From JAOPZW01 sp963807305 (GTDB lineage: Bacteria > Actinomycetota > Thermoleophilia > Solirubrobacterales > Solirubrobacteraceae): a stretch of DNA of 64,000 nt. The first letter of the stretch is position 1; each line of letters opens with the position of its first letter. Shown here one piece after another: positions 49,554-58,557 of this stretch. The notes under the pieces are model-generated. The model ran no database searches and was not told the origin of the DNA. It saw nothing but the letters and a program-made list of their open reading frames with translations. The position numbers were made by a program, and so were the translations under genes. The stretch spans positions 186,001 through 250,000 of the forward strand of contig CAWEBN010000010.1 of the NCBI GenBank assembly GCA_963807305.1, in the 5' to 3' direction.

Positions 49554-51019
49554 AGCCCGGCGGCGTGGCCATCGGCGCGGCCGTCCGACCCGCCGACGAG
49601 CGCGTCGTCCTCGGCGAGGATCATCTGGCCCACGCCGAAGCCGTGCGGCGCTTCGGCCACGTGCACGTCGTGTCCGCGCGCGCGCAGGTCGTCGGCCAGC
49701 GCGGCGAGGCCCGGCTCGAGCGCGACGCGCTCGCCGCCCAGGACGCGGAAGCGCGCGGCGTCGAGCGCGGCCTGCGGATCGAGCCCGCCGTCGACGACGT
49801 GGCGCACGAGCTGGAAGTGGGCCTGCGCCTGCATGCTGCCGCCCATGACGCCGAAGGGTCCCGGCAGGCGACCGTCGCGCAACAGCAGCCCCGGGATGAT
49901 CGTGTGGAACGGACGCTTCCCCGGGGCGATCCGGTTGGGGTGGCCCTCCTCCTCGGTGAAGCCGGCGCCACGGTTCTGCAGCGCGATCCCCGTGTCCCCC
50001 ACCGCCACGCCCGCGCCGAAGCCCTCGAAGAGCGACTGGATCCACGACACGGCGTTGCGCTCGCCGTCGACGGTGCACAGGTAGGTCGTGCCGCCGCCGG
50101 ACCACACGCGCGTGTCGGCTGCGGCACGCGGCCCGATGCGCGCCCGCAGCGCGCCGGCGTCGGGCAGTTCGACCGGGGCGTCGCCGATCGTGCGCGCCGC
50201 CCAGTCGAGCGCGAGCTTGGCCGCCTCGACGTCGCCGTGCAGGTCGCCGTCGAGCTCCTCGGCGATCCCGAGGGCCACGAGCGCCGCCGCTCCCTGCGTG
50301 TTGGGCGGCAGCTCGCAGACCTCGACGCCGCGGTACGCGCGCCGCAGCGGCGTGACCCACTCGGAGCGGTGCGCGGCGAGGTCGTCCTCGGAGAGCCAGC
50401 ACGCCGCGGCGATGGCGGCGGCGATCGGCCCTTGGTAGATCGCGTCGGGTCCGCGATCGGCGATCGCCTGCAGCGTCGCGGCGAGGTCGGGCAGGCGGTA
50501 GCGCCGGCCGGGCCGCGGCGCGGGCCACGGCGCCCGCGCCTGCGCCGCGCGCCAGTGCTCGGCGATCCGCGCCGTGGCCGCCACGCCGTTGCGCGCCGCG
50601 TCGATCGCGCCGGCCAGGGCAGCATCGAGCCCGAGCCGCCCGAAGCGCTCGGCCGCGTCGGACCACGCGCGCACGGCGCCGGGCACCGTCACCGAGCGAG
50701 GCCCGGCGGGGTCGACGGTCAGCGCGTCGATGTGCGCCGGCGCCCGCCCCGAGCCGTTGAGGCCGTGCAGCTCGCCGTCGAGCCACAGCACCGCGAAGGC
50801 GTCGCCGCCGACGCCGTTGTGGGGCGGTTCGCAGACGGTCAGCATGGCCGCCGCCGCGAGCGCCGCGTCGACGGCGTTGCCGCCCGCCTCGAGGGCCCGC
50901 ACGCCCGCGCGCGTGGCCAGCGGGTGGCTGGTGGCCACCATCGCGTCGGCGGCGATCGTCGGCAGGCGGGCCCACCCCGACGCGCCCGACGCCGCCGCGA
51001 ACAGCCGTTCGTTCAGCAT
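49550..51019 (-). CDS. gamma-glutamyltransferase family protein
   Basis: A 489-residue Ntn-hydrolase precursor from ATG 51019. Evidence is A-A-D-A-M-V-A-T-S-H-P-L-A-T-R-A-G near the start, G-G-N-A-V-D-A-A-L-A-A, G-V-G-G-D-A-F-A-V-L, and the self-cleavage/nucleophile Thr in G-G-G-T-T-Y-L-C-T-V-D. G-G-S-M-Q-A-Q and F-G-V-G-Q-M-I follow near the end. There is no signal peptide, so it is probably cytoplasmic, unlike glutathione-degrading GGTs. The substrate may be a gamma-glutamyl or acyl compound. It overlaps the HTH_42 gene by four bases. Confidence 0.9.
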   Translation of the reverse strand: MLNERLFAAASGASGWARLPTIAADAMVATSHPLATRAGVRALEAGGNAVDAALAAAAMLTVCEPPHNGVGGDAFAVLWLDGELHGLNGSGRAPAHIDALTVDPAGPRSVTVPGAVRAWSDAAERFGRLGLDAALAGAIDAARNGVAATARIAEHWRAAQARAPWPAPRPGRRYRLPDLAATLQAIADRGPDAIYQGPIAAAIAAACWLSEDDLAAHRSEWVTPLRRAYRGVEVCELPPNTQGAAALVALGIAEELDGDLHGDVEAAKLALDWAARTIGDAPVELPDAGALRARIGPRAAADTRVWSGGGTTYLCTVDGERNAVSWIQSLFEGFGAGVAVGDTGIALQNRGAGFTEEEGHPNRIAPGKRPFHTIIPGLLLRDGRLPGPFGVMGGSMQAQAHFQLVRHVVDGGLDPQAALDAARFRVLGGERVALEPGLAALADDLRARGHDVHVAEAPHGFGVGQMILAEDDALVGGSDGRADGHAAGL

Positions 51020-51226
51020 CGAAGGGCGGACGTTAGCGGCGCGGCGACGCGGGTACCGCCCGCCCTCACTCGGCTCGGAAGCCCACAGCGCCCGCTTCGG
51101 CGGCCGCGACGAGGATGAGGGCAAGCCGTTCGCCACGGATCGCATCGAGCGCGAGCCGGCACCGGCAGGCGAGCGGCTGCGGACATAGGCTGGCGCCCCC
51201 CACCCGCGAGCGCGAGGAGAAGGCCG

Positions 51227-51529
51227 ATGCGCACCACGAGCGTCCTGCACGTCCGCACGCCTGGAGGACTGGAGATCCACCTCGACGACGCGGCCGGCCG
51301 CGTGACCATCTCGGGCCAGGGCTCGACGATCCGCATCGATTCCACCGGCGTCACGATCGACGCCGCCGCCCAGGTGCACGTCAACGCGTCGCAGGTGAGT
51401 GTCAGCGCCGGGCTGCTGAACGTCGACGCCGGCATGGCCAAGTTCAGCGGCGTCGTGGAGTGCCAGACGCTGGTCGCCAACTCGGTCGTCGCCGCGAACT
51501 ACACCCCCGGCGCCGGCAACGTGTGGTGA
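51227..51529 (+). CDS. small beta-helical spike-like protein
   Basis: A 100-residue protein with AGGAGAAGG upstream: V-R-T-P-G-G-L-E-I-H-L-D-D-A-A-G-R-V, then I-R-I-D-S-T-G-V-T-I-D-A-A-A-Q-V, then V-N-A-S-Q-V-S-V-S-A-G. Alternating hydrophobic and polar residues with regular turns recall the triple beta-helix of phage gp5/VgrG-like baseplate spikes. No other phage or secretion genes are present. Its 3' end overlaps the convergent methyltransferase gene by 31 bp. Confidence 0.6.
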   Translation: MRTTSVLHVRTPGGLEIHLDDAAGRVTISGQGSTIRIDSTGVTIDAAAQVHVNASQVSVSAGLLNVDAGMAKFSGVVECQTLVANSVVAANYTPGAGNVW

Positions 51530-52392
51530 GCCTCGCCGGCCAGGCGCCGGCTCGCGATCCCGATCGCGTCGGGATGGCAGTCGACGAGGACGAAGCGCCG
51601 GCCGAGCGCCGCGGCCACCGCGCCGAGCGTCCCTGACCCGGCGAAGAAGTCCAGACACCAGCCCCCAGGGCGCGACGAGGCGGCCACCATGCGCCGCACG
51701 ACCCCCTCGGGCTTCTGGGTGGGGTAGCCGGTCTTCTCGGCACCGTTGGTCGGGACGATGGTGTGAAACCACGTGTCCGTGAGGCGCTTGCCGCGCGCTG
51801 CCTTCTCCGGCCCCACGAGCGCGGGCGCCAGGTAGGGGATGCGCTCCACCTCGGCGTCGTCGAAGTGGTAGGCGTCGCGGTCCTTCACGTAGACGAGGAT
51901 CGTGTCGTGCTTGGCCGGCCAGCGCCGGCGCGTCTTGGCCCCGTAGTCGTAGGCCCACACGATCTCGTTGAGGAAGCAGTCGCGCCCGAAGAGGGTGTCG
52001 AGGTGGACCTTGACGTAGTGGCTCTCGCGCGGGTCGAGGTGGACGTAGAGCGTGCCGTGATCGGCCAGCAGGCGCCGGGCGTGGCGCAGGCGCGGCGCCA
52101 GGAAGCCGACGTAGTCGTCGAACGCGTCCTCGTAGGCCAGCGAGCCGACCTCCTGCGTGCGATAGCGGCGACCCGCGAAGCCGGTGCGATCGCCGTCCTC
52201 GTCGGCCACCACGCGCAGCGAGCGGCGGCGCTGCTCGTGCCCCGTGTTGAACGGTGGATCGATGTAGACGACGTCGAAGGCGCCGTCGGGCAGGCGCGGG
52301 AGGACGTCCAGGTTGTCGCCCTCGACGAGCAGGTCATCGGCCAGTGCCACCCGGGGCGGAAGGTCGGAGGCTGCGAGGACTTGCACGCTCAT
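51499..52392 (-). CDS. site-specific DNA methyltransferase (N4-cytosine/N6-adenine), orphan
   Basis: A 297-residue enzyme. Motif IV (Y-I-D-P-P-F-N-T-G) comes at about residue 45 and motif I (F-F-A-G-S-G-T-L-G) at about 250, the order of beta-class amino-methyltransferases. The region between, including W-A-Y-D-Y-G-A-K and W-F-H-T-I-V-P, is the target-recognition part. T-G-Y-P-T-Q-K-P is the usual motif X. No restriction gene is near, so it is a solitary methylase. The recognised sequence cannot be predicted. Confidence 0.9.
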   Translation of the reverse strand: MSVQVLAASDLPPRVALADDLLVEGDNLDVLPRLPDGAFDVVYIDPPFNTGHEQRRRSLRVVADEDGDRTGFAGRRYRTQEVGSLAYEDAFDDYVGFLAPRLRHARRLLADHGTLYVHLDPRESHYVKVHLDTLFGRDCFLNEIVWAYDYGAKTRRRWPAKHDTILVYVKDRDAYHFDDAEVERIPYLAPALVGPEKAARGKRLTDTWFHTIVPTNGAEKTGYPTQKPEGVVRRMVAASSRPGGWCLDFFAGSGTLGAVAAALGRRFVLVDCHPDAIGIASRRLAGEAHHTLPAPGV

Positions 52393-52431
52393 GACGTTAT
52401 GGATACGCCCGGATGTGGCAGGGTTGGGTCA

Positions 52432-53841
52432 GTGGTCGGTTCGACGGTGCATACGCGCCGCCGCCTTGCGGTGATGGTGGTGCTCACGCTGCTCGGGGCG
52501 GCCCTCATCGCGGCCCTCGATCGCAGCCACGGCCAGGACCGGCCGCAGAGCGCGCTGGGACCGAGCGTCATCGGTGGCGTGGCCGCCGCGCAGCCGTTCA
52601 ACTACGTTCCGGCGCAGCGCGCGGCCTACGAGCGCGATGCGGCGCTCGGCCTCAGCCACGTGCTCTTCGCCAAGAGCCCCGGTGGCGTCGCGGCCTCGGC
52701 CCGGCGCACCGCGCACTGGCGGCCGATCATCGACCGCGTCGCACGCGCGCACCGCCTCGACCCCGGCATGCTCGAGGCGATCGTCATGCTCGAATCGGCC
52801 GGGCGGGCCGATGCGCGCGCGTCCGACGACCTGCGCTCCGCCGCGGGCCTGACCCAGATCCTCGCCGAGACCGGCCAGAACCTCCTCGGCCTGCACATCG
52901 ACGTCAAGGCGTCCGAGCGGCTGACCCGCGGCATCCTGCGCGGGCACCGCGTCCAGGCGCGCGAGGCCGCCCGCCGGCGCGTCGACGAGCGCTTCGACCC
53001 GGCCAAGGCGATCGAGGCGACGGCGCGCTATCTGGATTTCGCCAAGGGCAAGCTCGGCCGCGACGACCTCGCGGTCGTCTCGTACCACATGGGCGTCGGC
53101 AACCTGCAGCAGGCGCTGACGGCCTACGGCAAGGGCATCGTCCCCTACGCCCAGCTCTACTTCGACTCCAGCCCACTGCGCCACGCCGCGGCGTGGCGCA
53201 AGCTGGCCTCGCTGGGCGACGACTCCTCGACCTACCTGTGGCGCGTGCTCGCGGCCCGCGAGATCATGCGCCAGTACCGGGACGATCCCCAGGCCCTCCA
53301 GCGCGAGGCGGTGCTGCAGTCCCACAAGGCCTCGGCCGAGGAGGTCCTGCACCCGGCCGAGCGCACGCCGGTCTTCGGCGACCCCTTCGCGATCGGGCGC
53401 GCGCGGGCGTCGGGCGAGCTGCGGGTGATCGACCGGACCGTCCTCGCCCCCTACGGGCTGAGCATGGACCCCAGCATGGGCATGCTCGCGGGGCGGATCA
53501 AGCAGTCGCCGCGGCTGTACCGGGCGCTGCGCCCACAGGCGCTCGCGGTGCTCCAGGCACTCGGCGCGGCGACCCGCGCGATCTCGGGCAGCCAGCCGCT
53601 GATCGTCACGAGCACGGTGCGCGACAAGGACTACCAGCGCGTGCTGGCCGCGACCGATCAGGAGGCGACGCACGCCTACTCGCTGCACACCACGGGCTAC
53701 GCCTTCGACATCGCCCGCGTGTACCGCAGCCGCGCCCAGGCGCTCGCCTTCCAGTTCGTGCTCGACCGCCTGGCGGCGCGCGGGATGATCGCCTGGATCC
53801 GCGAGCCCCAGGCGATCCACGTCACCGTCGCGTCGCGCTAG
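52432..53841 (+). CDS. lytic-transglycosylase / DUF5715 (VanY-like) cell-wall protein
   Basis: A 469-residue exported protein from GTG 52432. An N-terminal anchor (L-A-V-M-V-V-L-T-L-L-G-A-A-L-I-A-A) precedes an SLT transglycosylase domain (about 100-270) with catalytic Glu in M-L-E-A-I-V-M-L-E-S-A-G and A-A-G-L-T-Q-I. The C-terminal DUF5715 part (about 355-469) contains S-L-H-T-T-G-Y-A-F-D-I-A-R, the H-x-x-G-x-A-x-D pattern of VanY/D-Ala-D-Ala carboxypeptidases. It therefore may cut both glycan and peptide. It overlaps the convergent transketolase by four bases. Confidence 0.88.
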   Translation: MVGSTVHTRRRLAVMVVLTLLGAALIAALDRSHGQDRPQSALGPSVIGGVAAAQPFNYVPAQRAAYERDAALGLSHVLFAKSPGGVAASARRTAHWRPIIDRVARAHRLDPGMLEAIVMLESAGRADARASDDLRSAAGLTQILAETGQNLLGLHIDVKASERLTRGILRGHRVQAREAARRRVDERFDPAKAIEATARYLDFAKGKLGRDDLAVVSYHMGVGNLQQALTAYGKGIVPYAQLYFDSSPLRHAAAWRKLASLGDDSSTYLWRVLAAREIMRQYRDDPQALQREAVLQSHKASAEEVLHPAERTPVFGDPFAIGRARASGELRVIDRTVLAPYGLSMDPSMGMLAGRIKQSPRLYRALRPQALAVLQALGAATRAISGSQPLIVTSTVRDKDYQRVLAATDQEATHAYSLHTTGYAFDIARVYRSRAQALAFQFVLDRLAARGMIAWIREPQAIHVTVASR

Positions 53842-55835
53842 GTCGTCAGCGCGCCGAGCAGCTCGCGGGCGGCCTGCGCGGTGTTCTCCGCTGTGATCCC
53901 GAGCTTCTCCAGGACGAGGGCGCCGGGCGCGCTGGCCCCGAAGCGGTCGATCGCCACCACGCGGTCCACCCAGTGATCCCACCCCTGCGAGACGCCGGCC
54001 TCGACGGCGACCGCGGGCAGCCCGGGCGGCAGCACCGAGTCGCGGTAGGCGTCGTCCTGGGCGGCGAAGAGCTCCCAAGAGGGGAACGAGACCACGCGCG
54101 CGCGGACCCCGTCGGCGGTCAGGAGCTCGGCCGCCCCGATGGCGACCGACAGCTCCGACCCGGTGCCGACGATCGCCACCTCGGGGTCGTCATCGCCGCG
54201 CAGGACGTAGGCGCCGCGCGCGACGCCGTCGAAGTCGGCGTCGGGCAGGATCGGGAGGTCCTGGCGGGAGAGGATCAGCGCCGCCGGCCCGTCGAGGTCC
54301 TCGAGGATCGTCCGCCACGCCGCCGCCGTCTCGTTGGCGTCACCGGGCCGGATGACCACGAGCTCGGGAATCGCCCGCAGCGCGGCGAGGTGCTCGACGG
54401 GCTGGTGGGTCGGGCCGTCCTCCCCGAGGCCGACCGAGTCGTGCGTGTAGACCCACGCGTCCTCGAGGCCCATGAGCGCCGAGAGGCGGATCGCGCCGCG
54501 CATGTAGTCGGCGAACTGCAGGAAGGTCGAGCCGTAGGGGCGCACGATGCCGCCGTGGCCGGCCATCCCGTTGACCACGCCGCCCATGCCGTGCTCGCGC
54601 ACGCCGAAGAAGACGTTGCGCGCGGGGCGGCCCTGCTTGTAGTTGAGCTCGTGGCCGCCGGGGAACTCGGTCTTGGTCGACTCGCTGAGGTCGGCCGCGC
54701 CGCCGACCATCGTGGGTACGTAGTCCGAAAAGGCGGCCATCGCCTTCTGCCCCGCCGAGCGCGTCGCCAGCTCGTCCTTCTCCCAGTCGATGCCTTCGAG
54801 CGCCTCGCGCACGCCGGGCAGCGGCTTGCCGGCCCATGCCGCGTCCCAGTGCGCGGCGAGCTCGTCGTGGCCCTCGCGCCAGGAGCGGTAGCGCTGCTCC
54901 CACTCGGCCTGCAGCGCGCCGCCCCGCGAGCGCTGGTCGAAGTGCTCGCGGACTTCGTCGGGCACGACGAAGTGCTGGTCGGGATCCCAGCCCAGGATCT
55001 CCTTGGTCAGGCGCACCTCGTCCTCGCCGAGGGGCGAGCCGTGGGCCTTGCTGGTGCCCTGCTTGTTGGGCGAGGGCCACCCGATGATCGACTTGACGCG
55101 GATGAGCGACGGGCGCTCCTCCTCGCGCATGGCCTGGTCGATCGCGACCTCGAGGGCACCCAGGTCGTTGGCGTCGTCCACGGTCTGCACGTGCCAGCGG
55201 TAGGCCTCGAAGCGCTTGGCCACGTCCTCGGTGTCGAAGCTCAGCTGCGTCGGGCCGTCGAGCGAGATGTCGTTGTCGTCGTAGAGGTAGACCATCCGCC
55301 CGAGACCGAGCTTGCCGGCCAGCGACGCGGCCTCCGCGGCGATGCCCTCCATGAGGTCGCCGTCGGAGACGATCGCAAAGATGCGGTGGTTCTGGACCTC
55401 GGCGCCGAAGTGCGCGCGCAGGAAGTTCTCGGCCATCGCCATGCCCACGCCGTTGGCGAACCCCTGGCCCAGCGGCCCCGTGGTGATCTCCACGCCGGGC
55501 GTGACGTGCACCCGGTCGCGCTCCGGGTGACCTGGCGTCAGCGAGCCCCACTGGCGGAAGTGCTTGAGCTCGTCGAGCGAGAGGTCATAGCCGCTCAGGT
55601 GCAGCACCGAGTACAGGAGCATCGAGCCGTGCCCGGCCGACAGGATGAAGCGGTCGCGATCGGGCCACGACGGGTCGGCGGGGTTGTGCTCCATGATCCG
55701 CGCGAAGAGCAGGTAGGCGACCGGAGCCATCGCCATCGGCAGGCCCGGGTGCCCGGAGTTGGCTGCCTGGACGCCGTCCATGGACAGCGTGCGGATGGTG
55801 TCGATGCTCAGGCGGTCGATGTCGGTGGAGGCCAT
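53838..55835 (-). CDS. tkt: transketolase
   Basis: A 665-residue TPP enzyme of the pentose phosphate pathway and carbon rearrangements, with thiamine and Mg motifs: G-H-P-G-L-P-M-A-M-A-P, G-D-G-D-L-M-E-G and Y-D-D-N-D-I-S. The middle domain has E-H-G-M-G-G-V-V-N-G-M. Length matches the usual about 660. Adjacent transaldolase or glucose-6-phosphate dehydrogenase genes are not present. It shares its 3' end with the transglycosylase gene. Upstream is the modular secreted protein gene in the same direction, 54 bp apart. Confidence 0.95.
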   Translation of the reverse strand: MASTDIDRLSIDTIRTLSMDGVQAANSGHPGLPMAMAPVAYLLFARIMEHNPADPSWPDRDRFILSAGHGSMLLYSVLHLSGYDLSLDELKHFRQWGSLTPGHPERDRVHVTPGVEITTGPLGQGFANGVGMAMAENFLRAHFGAEVQNHRIFAIVSDGDLMEGIAAEAASLAGKLGLGRMVYLYDDNDISLDGPTQLSFDTEDVAKRFEAYRWHVQTVDDANDLGALEVAIDQAMREEERPSLIRVKSIIGWPSPNKQGTSKAHGSPLGEDEVRLTKEILGWDPDQHFVVPDEVREHFDQRSRGGALQAEWEQRYRSWREGHDELAAHWDAAWAGKPLPGVREALEGIDWEKDELATRSAGQKAMAAFSDYVPTMVGGAADLSESTKTEFPGGHELNYKQGRPARNVFFGVREHGMGGVVNGMAGHGGIVRPYGSTFLQFADYMRGAIRLSALMGLEDAWVYTHDSVGLGEDGPTHQPVEHLAALRAIPELVVIRPGDANETAAAWRTILEDLDGPAALILSRQDLPILPDADFDGVARGAYVLRGDDDPEVAIVGTGSELSVAIGAAELLTADGVRARVVSFPSWELFAAQDDAYRDSVLPPGLPAVAVEAGVSQGWDHWVDRVVAIDRFGASAPGALVLEKLGITAENTAQAARELLGALTT

Positions 55836-55889
55836 GGCCGCGTAGTATCGCGCGCCGGCGTCCTGCGAAACGTCGAGCCTCGGGACGCG

Positions 55890-56912
55890 TCAGGGCCCGA
55901 AGAAGAAGCGCGGTCCCGCGCCCCGCCGGGCGCCGCGCTGCGGAGCGGCGCCGGGCTTGGCGTTGACGAGATCGGCGACATGCGCCTTCACGCCGCTGAG
56001 GATCATGTCGGCCTGGCTCTGGGTGAGCTCCTTGGCGGCGACGGCCTGGTCGAGGTTCGCCTTCGCGGCGGCCACGATGGCGTCCTGCAGCCCGGCTGTG
56101 TCCTTGCCCTGGGCCTTGGCCACGTCGGCCAGCGACTGGCCGGCCCGCAGCTTGGTCCGCAGCTCGGGCTTGCTCAGCCCCAGGTACTTCGCCGCGGCGC
56201 CGACGTCCTTGCCGAACGGCCGGGCAAGACCGGGCGCGCCGCCGGGGGGACCGCCCGGACCGCGGAAGCGCAGCGTGGCGTTGGCGACGTCGGCGATGCG
56301 CGCCTTGAGCTTGGCGAGCATGTCGTCGGCCTGGGCCTGCGTGAGGTCCTTGGCCGCGACGGCCTTGTCGAGTTGCGCCTTGGCGGTGTCGACGATCGTC
56401 TGCTCGAGGCCGGCGAGATCCTTGCCCTGCGCCTTGGCCACGTCGGCCAGCGACTGGCCGGCCTGCAGCTTGGTGCGCAGGTCGCTCTCGCTCAGGCCCA
56501 GGTACTTGGCCGCGGCGGCCAGCTCGTCGCCCAGGAAGGGCTTGGCCCCGAAGCCCGGACCACCGGGCCCACCGGGCCCACCGGGCCCGCCCGGCCCGCC
56601 CGGCCCGAAGCCACGCCCGAAGCCTGGCCCCCCGAGGACGCCGTTGCCGGCCTCGATGCGCTTCTTGAGCGCGTCGGCCTGAGCCTGGGTGATGCGGCCG
56701 GCGGCCAGATCGGCGTTGACCTGGTCGATCGCGGCCGCCTTGGTGGCGTCCTGGAGCTTCTGCGGGCTGACGCCGAGGTGCTTGGCCACCGAGTCCAGGA
56801 AGTCCGTCCCGTGCGAGCCTGAGCCCGTCGCGGCCACCGCCGCGGCCGCCCCGCCCGCCACGACGAGGGTCGCCGCCGCCGCCACTGCCATCCGCTTCGT
56901 CCCGAAGTTCAT
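55890..56912 (-). CDS. secreted modular protein with repeated three-helix units and collagen-like linker
   Basis: A 340-residue exported protein (signal peptide M-N-F-G-T-K-R-M-A-V-A-A-A-A-T-L-V-V-A-G). Three similar modules of about 60-80 residues contain A-A-A-K-Y-L-G-L-S, then L-R-T-K-L-x-A-G-Q-S-L-A-D-V-A, then L-T-Q-A-Q-A-D. These are SHOCT/clan-like helical units found repeatedly in actinobacterial secreted proteins. A G-P-G-G-P-G-G-P-G-G linker separates modules one and two. The role is unknown; perhaps cell-wall interaction. Confidence 0.8.
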   Translation of the reverse strand: MNFGTKRMAVAAAATLVVAGGAAAAVAATGSGSHGTDFLDSVAKHLGVSPQKLQDATKAAAIDQVNADLAAGRITQAQADALKKRIEAGNGVLGGPGFGRGFGPGGPGGPGGPGGPGGPGFGAKPFLGDELAAAAKYLGLSESDLRTKLQAGQSLADVAKAQGKDLAGLEQTIVDTAKAQLDKAVAAKDLTQAQADDMLAKLKARIADVANATLRFRGPGGPPGGAPGLARPFGKDVGAAAKYLGLSKPELRTKLRAGQSLADVAKAQGKDTAGLQDAIVAAAKANLDQAVAAKELTQSQADMILSGVKAHVADLVNAKPGAAPQRGARRGAGPRFFFGP

Positions 56913-57157
56913 GGGTCGGATCGAAGCACCTCAGTCGAAGAGGACGCGAAGAAACCCACGCGCTGTAGTAGCGGTGCTGGCGCTCTGGACGCGAATCCGC
57001 CGACAGAGCGGGCTCCCCTGGGTGACATGTCTCCCCCATGGGCCGCGGGAGCGTGCCCCGACCGCCCAGCGAATCACCCCTGACGCCTGGCGGCCATTTC
57101 ACGCCGCTCGACCCCCCCTCCTGCCGCAGGATCGTCCTCGACGGAACGAAGGAGGGG

Positions 57158-57889
57158 GTGAAGGAAGTCGTGGAACCACTGCAGATAGCGAAGGGCGGTA
57201 CCCGCCGGGTACTGGTCATCGCCAACCACCCGGGGATCGTGTACGCGTTTCGGCGCGTCCTACGCCAGACATCCGGGTTCACGCTGGTCGGCTATGTGGC
57301 CGGCCACGCACCGGTCGGCGCCGTGCTGGCCGACTCGCGGCCCGACGTGGTGATCGTCGACGATCTCGGCGCACCGCCGCAGGCCGTCAAGCGCATCGCC
57401 GACGTCCACGCCGCACTGCCGGAGGCGAAGGTCATCCTGCTCGTGCCGGACACCGGCCTCGATTGGCTCGAGGACGCGGTGCGCGCGGGAGCTCACGCCG
57501 TGCTCAGCAAGACGATCGACCCGGTCAGCGCGGGGACGCTGCTGCGCGAGATCGTGCGCGGCACGGTCTTTCACTGCATGACCGACCCGAGCATTCGCGC
57601 GGGTCAGACCGTCCCGCAGTCGAGCGCGGCGCATGAGGCCCTCGGTCTCACCCAGCGTGAGCTCGAGCTGCTGCGCCTCGTCGCGTCTGGTGCGACGAAC
57701 AACCGGCTCGCCGGTCAGCTCTTCGTGACCGAGCAGACCGTGAAGTTCCATCTGTCGAACATCTACCGAAAGCTCGGAGTGGCCAACCGCACGCAAGCCA
57801 GCCGCTTCGCCTATTCGCACGGACTGGTCCCGACGGCGGTGGCGCCGGACGCGGACACGATTCAAGACGTCGTCATGAGGGCGGCGTAG
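57158..57889 (+). CDS. NarL/LuxR-type response regulator with atypical receiver
   Basis: A 243-residue protein. The receiver domain (about 18-130) starts R-R-V-L-V-I-A-N-H-P-G, so the usual acidic Asp-Asp pair after the first strand is A-N. The phosphorylatable Asp (V-V-I-V-D-D-L-G) and the Lys (V-L-S-K-T) remain. The LuxR HTH at the C-terminus contains L-T-Q-R-E-L-E-L-L-R-L-V-A-S-G and V-K-F-H-L-S-N-I-Y-R-K-L-G-V. GTG 57158 follows an AAGGAGGG; GTG 57170 or ATG 57038 are possible. It precedes a sigma factor and sugar genes, probably regulating them. Confidence 0.85.
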   Translation: MKEVVEPLQIAKGGTRRVLVIANHPGIVYAFRRVLRQTSGFTLVGYVAGHAPVGAVLADSRPDVVIVDDLGAPPQAVKRIADVHAALPEAKVILLVPDTGLDWLEDAVRAGAHAVLSKTIDPVSAGTLLREIVRGTVFHCMTDPSIRAGQTVPQSSAAHEALGLTQRELELLRLVASGATNNRLAGQLFVTEQTVKFHLSNIYRKLGVANRTQASRFAYSHGLVPTAVAPDADTIQDVVMRAA

Positions 57890-57921
57890 CAAGAGATCCA
57901 CTCAGGGGGGCAAGAACACCG

Positions 57922-58557
57922 ATGAGCGCTGTACCGCTGCCTACGCAGCATGCGACAGCGGGCTTCCGAGCCCGCACCACGCTGGACGAGACGCCGAACG
58001 ACCGGCGCACGGTCGCCATGGCCGTCGCGCGCGGACGGGAGGGCGATCGCGAGGCGATCCGATTCCTCTACGTGCGTTACTCGCACAACATCTACGGCTA
58101 CGTGCGCAGCATCGTGCACGACGAGCACGAGGCCGAGGACATCACGCAGCACGTCTTCGCGAAGCTCATGACCGTCCTCGTCAAGTACGACGAGCGCGGC
58201 GTGCCCTTCTTCGCCTGGCTGCTGCGCCTGGCGCACAACGCCGCGATCGACCACCTGCGCGGCCGCCGCGCGACGCCGGCCGAGGAGGTCTTCGGTGCCG
58301 ATCAGCGCGCCGACGACTCCGCGGTCGACCGCTCGCACTGCCTGCACGAGGCGCTCGCCGCGCTACCGGACGAGCAGCGCAGCGTCGTGGTGCTGCGTCA
58401 CGTCGTCGGGCTGACGCCCGGTGAGATCGCCTCGGCCATGGGCCGCAGCGAGAGCTCGATCCACGGCCTGCATCACCGCGGCCGCCGCGCGCTCCAGGCC
58501 GAGCTGGCCAGCCGCGACTCCGCCCCGTCGACCGCGATGCTGGCGGTGGCGGCATGA
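57922..58557 (+). CDS. ECF-type RNA polymerase sigma factor
   Basis: A 211-residue sigma factor. Region 2: I-R-F-L-Y-V-R-Y-S-H-N-I-Y-G-Y-V, then E-H-E-A-E-D-I-T-Q-H-V-F. Region 4: L-P-D-E-Q-R-S-V-V-V-L-R-H-V-V-G-L-T, then S-E-S-S-I-H-G-L-H-H-R-G-R. No anti-sigma factor follows. Its ATGA stop overlaps the aminotransferase start, tying it to the sugar-modifying genes. The response regulator ends 32 bp upstream, so a regulatory cascade is likely. Confidence 0.92.
   Translation: MSAVPLPTQHATAGFRARTTLDETPNDRRTVAMAVARGREGDREAIRFLYVRYSHNIYGYVRSIVHDEHEAEDITQHVFAKLMTVLVKYDERGVPFFAWLLRLAHNAAIDHLRGRRATPAEEVFGADQRADDSAVDRSHCLHEALAALPDEQRSVVVLRHVVGLTPGEIASAMGRSESSIHGLHHRGRRALQAELASRDSAPSTAMLAVAA

Noticed and set aside
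51763..52431. Long N-terminal extension of the transglycosylase frame
   Set aside because: It is antisense of the methyltransferase gene; the membrane anchor starts after GTG 52432.
52413..56822. Plus-strand open frame of 1469 codons
   Set aside because: It is a GC-rich shadow of the transglycosylase, transketolase and modular secreted protein genes, with Arg/Gly-rich composition and no domains.
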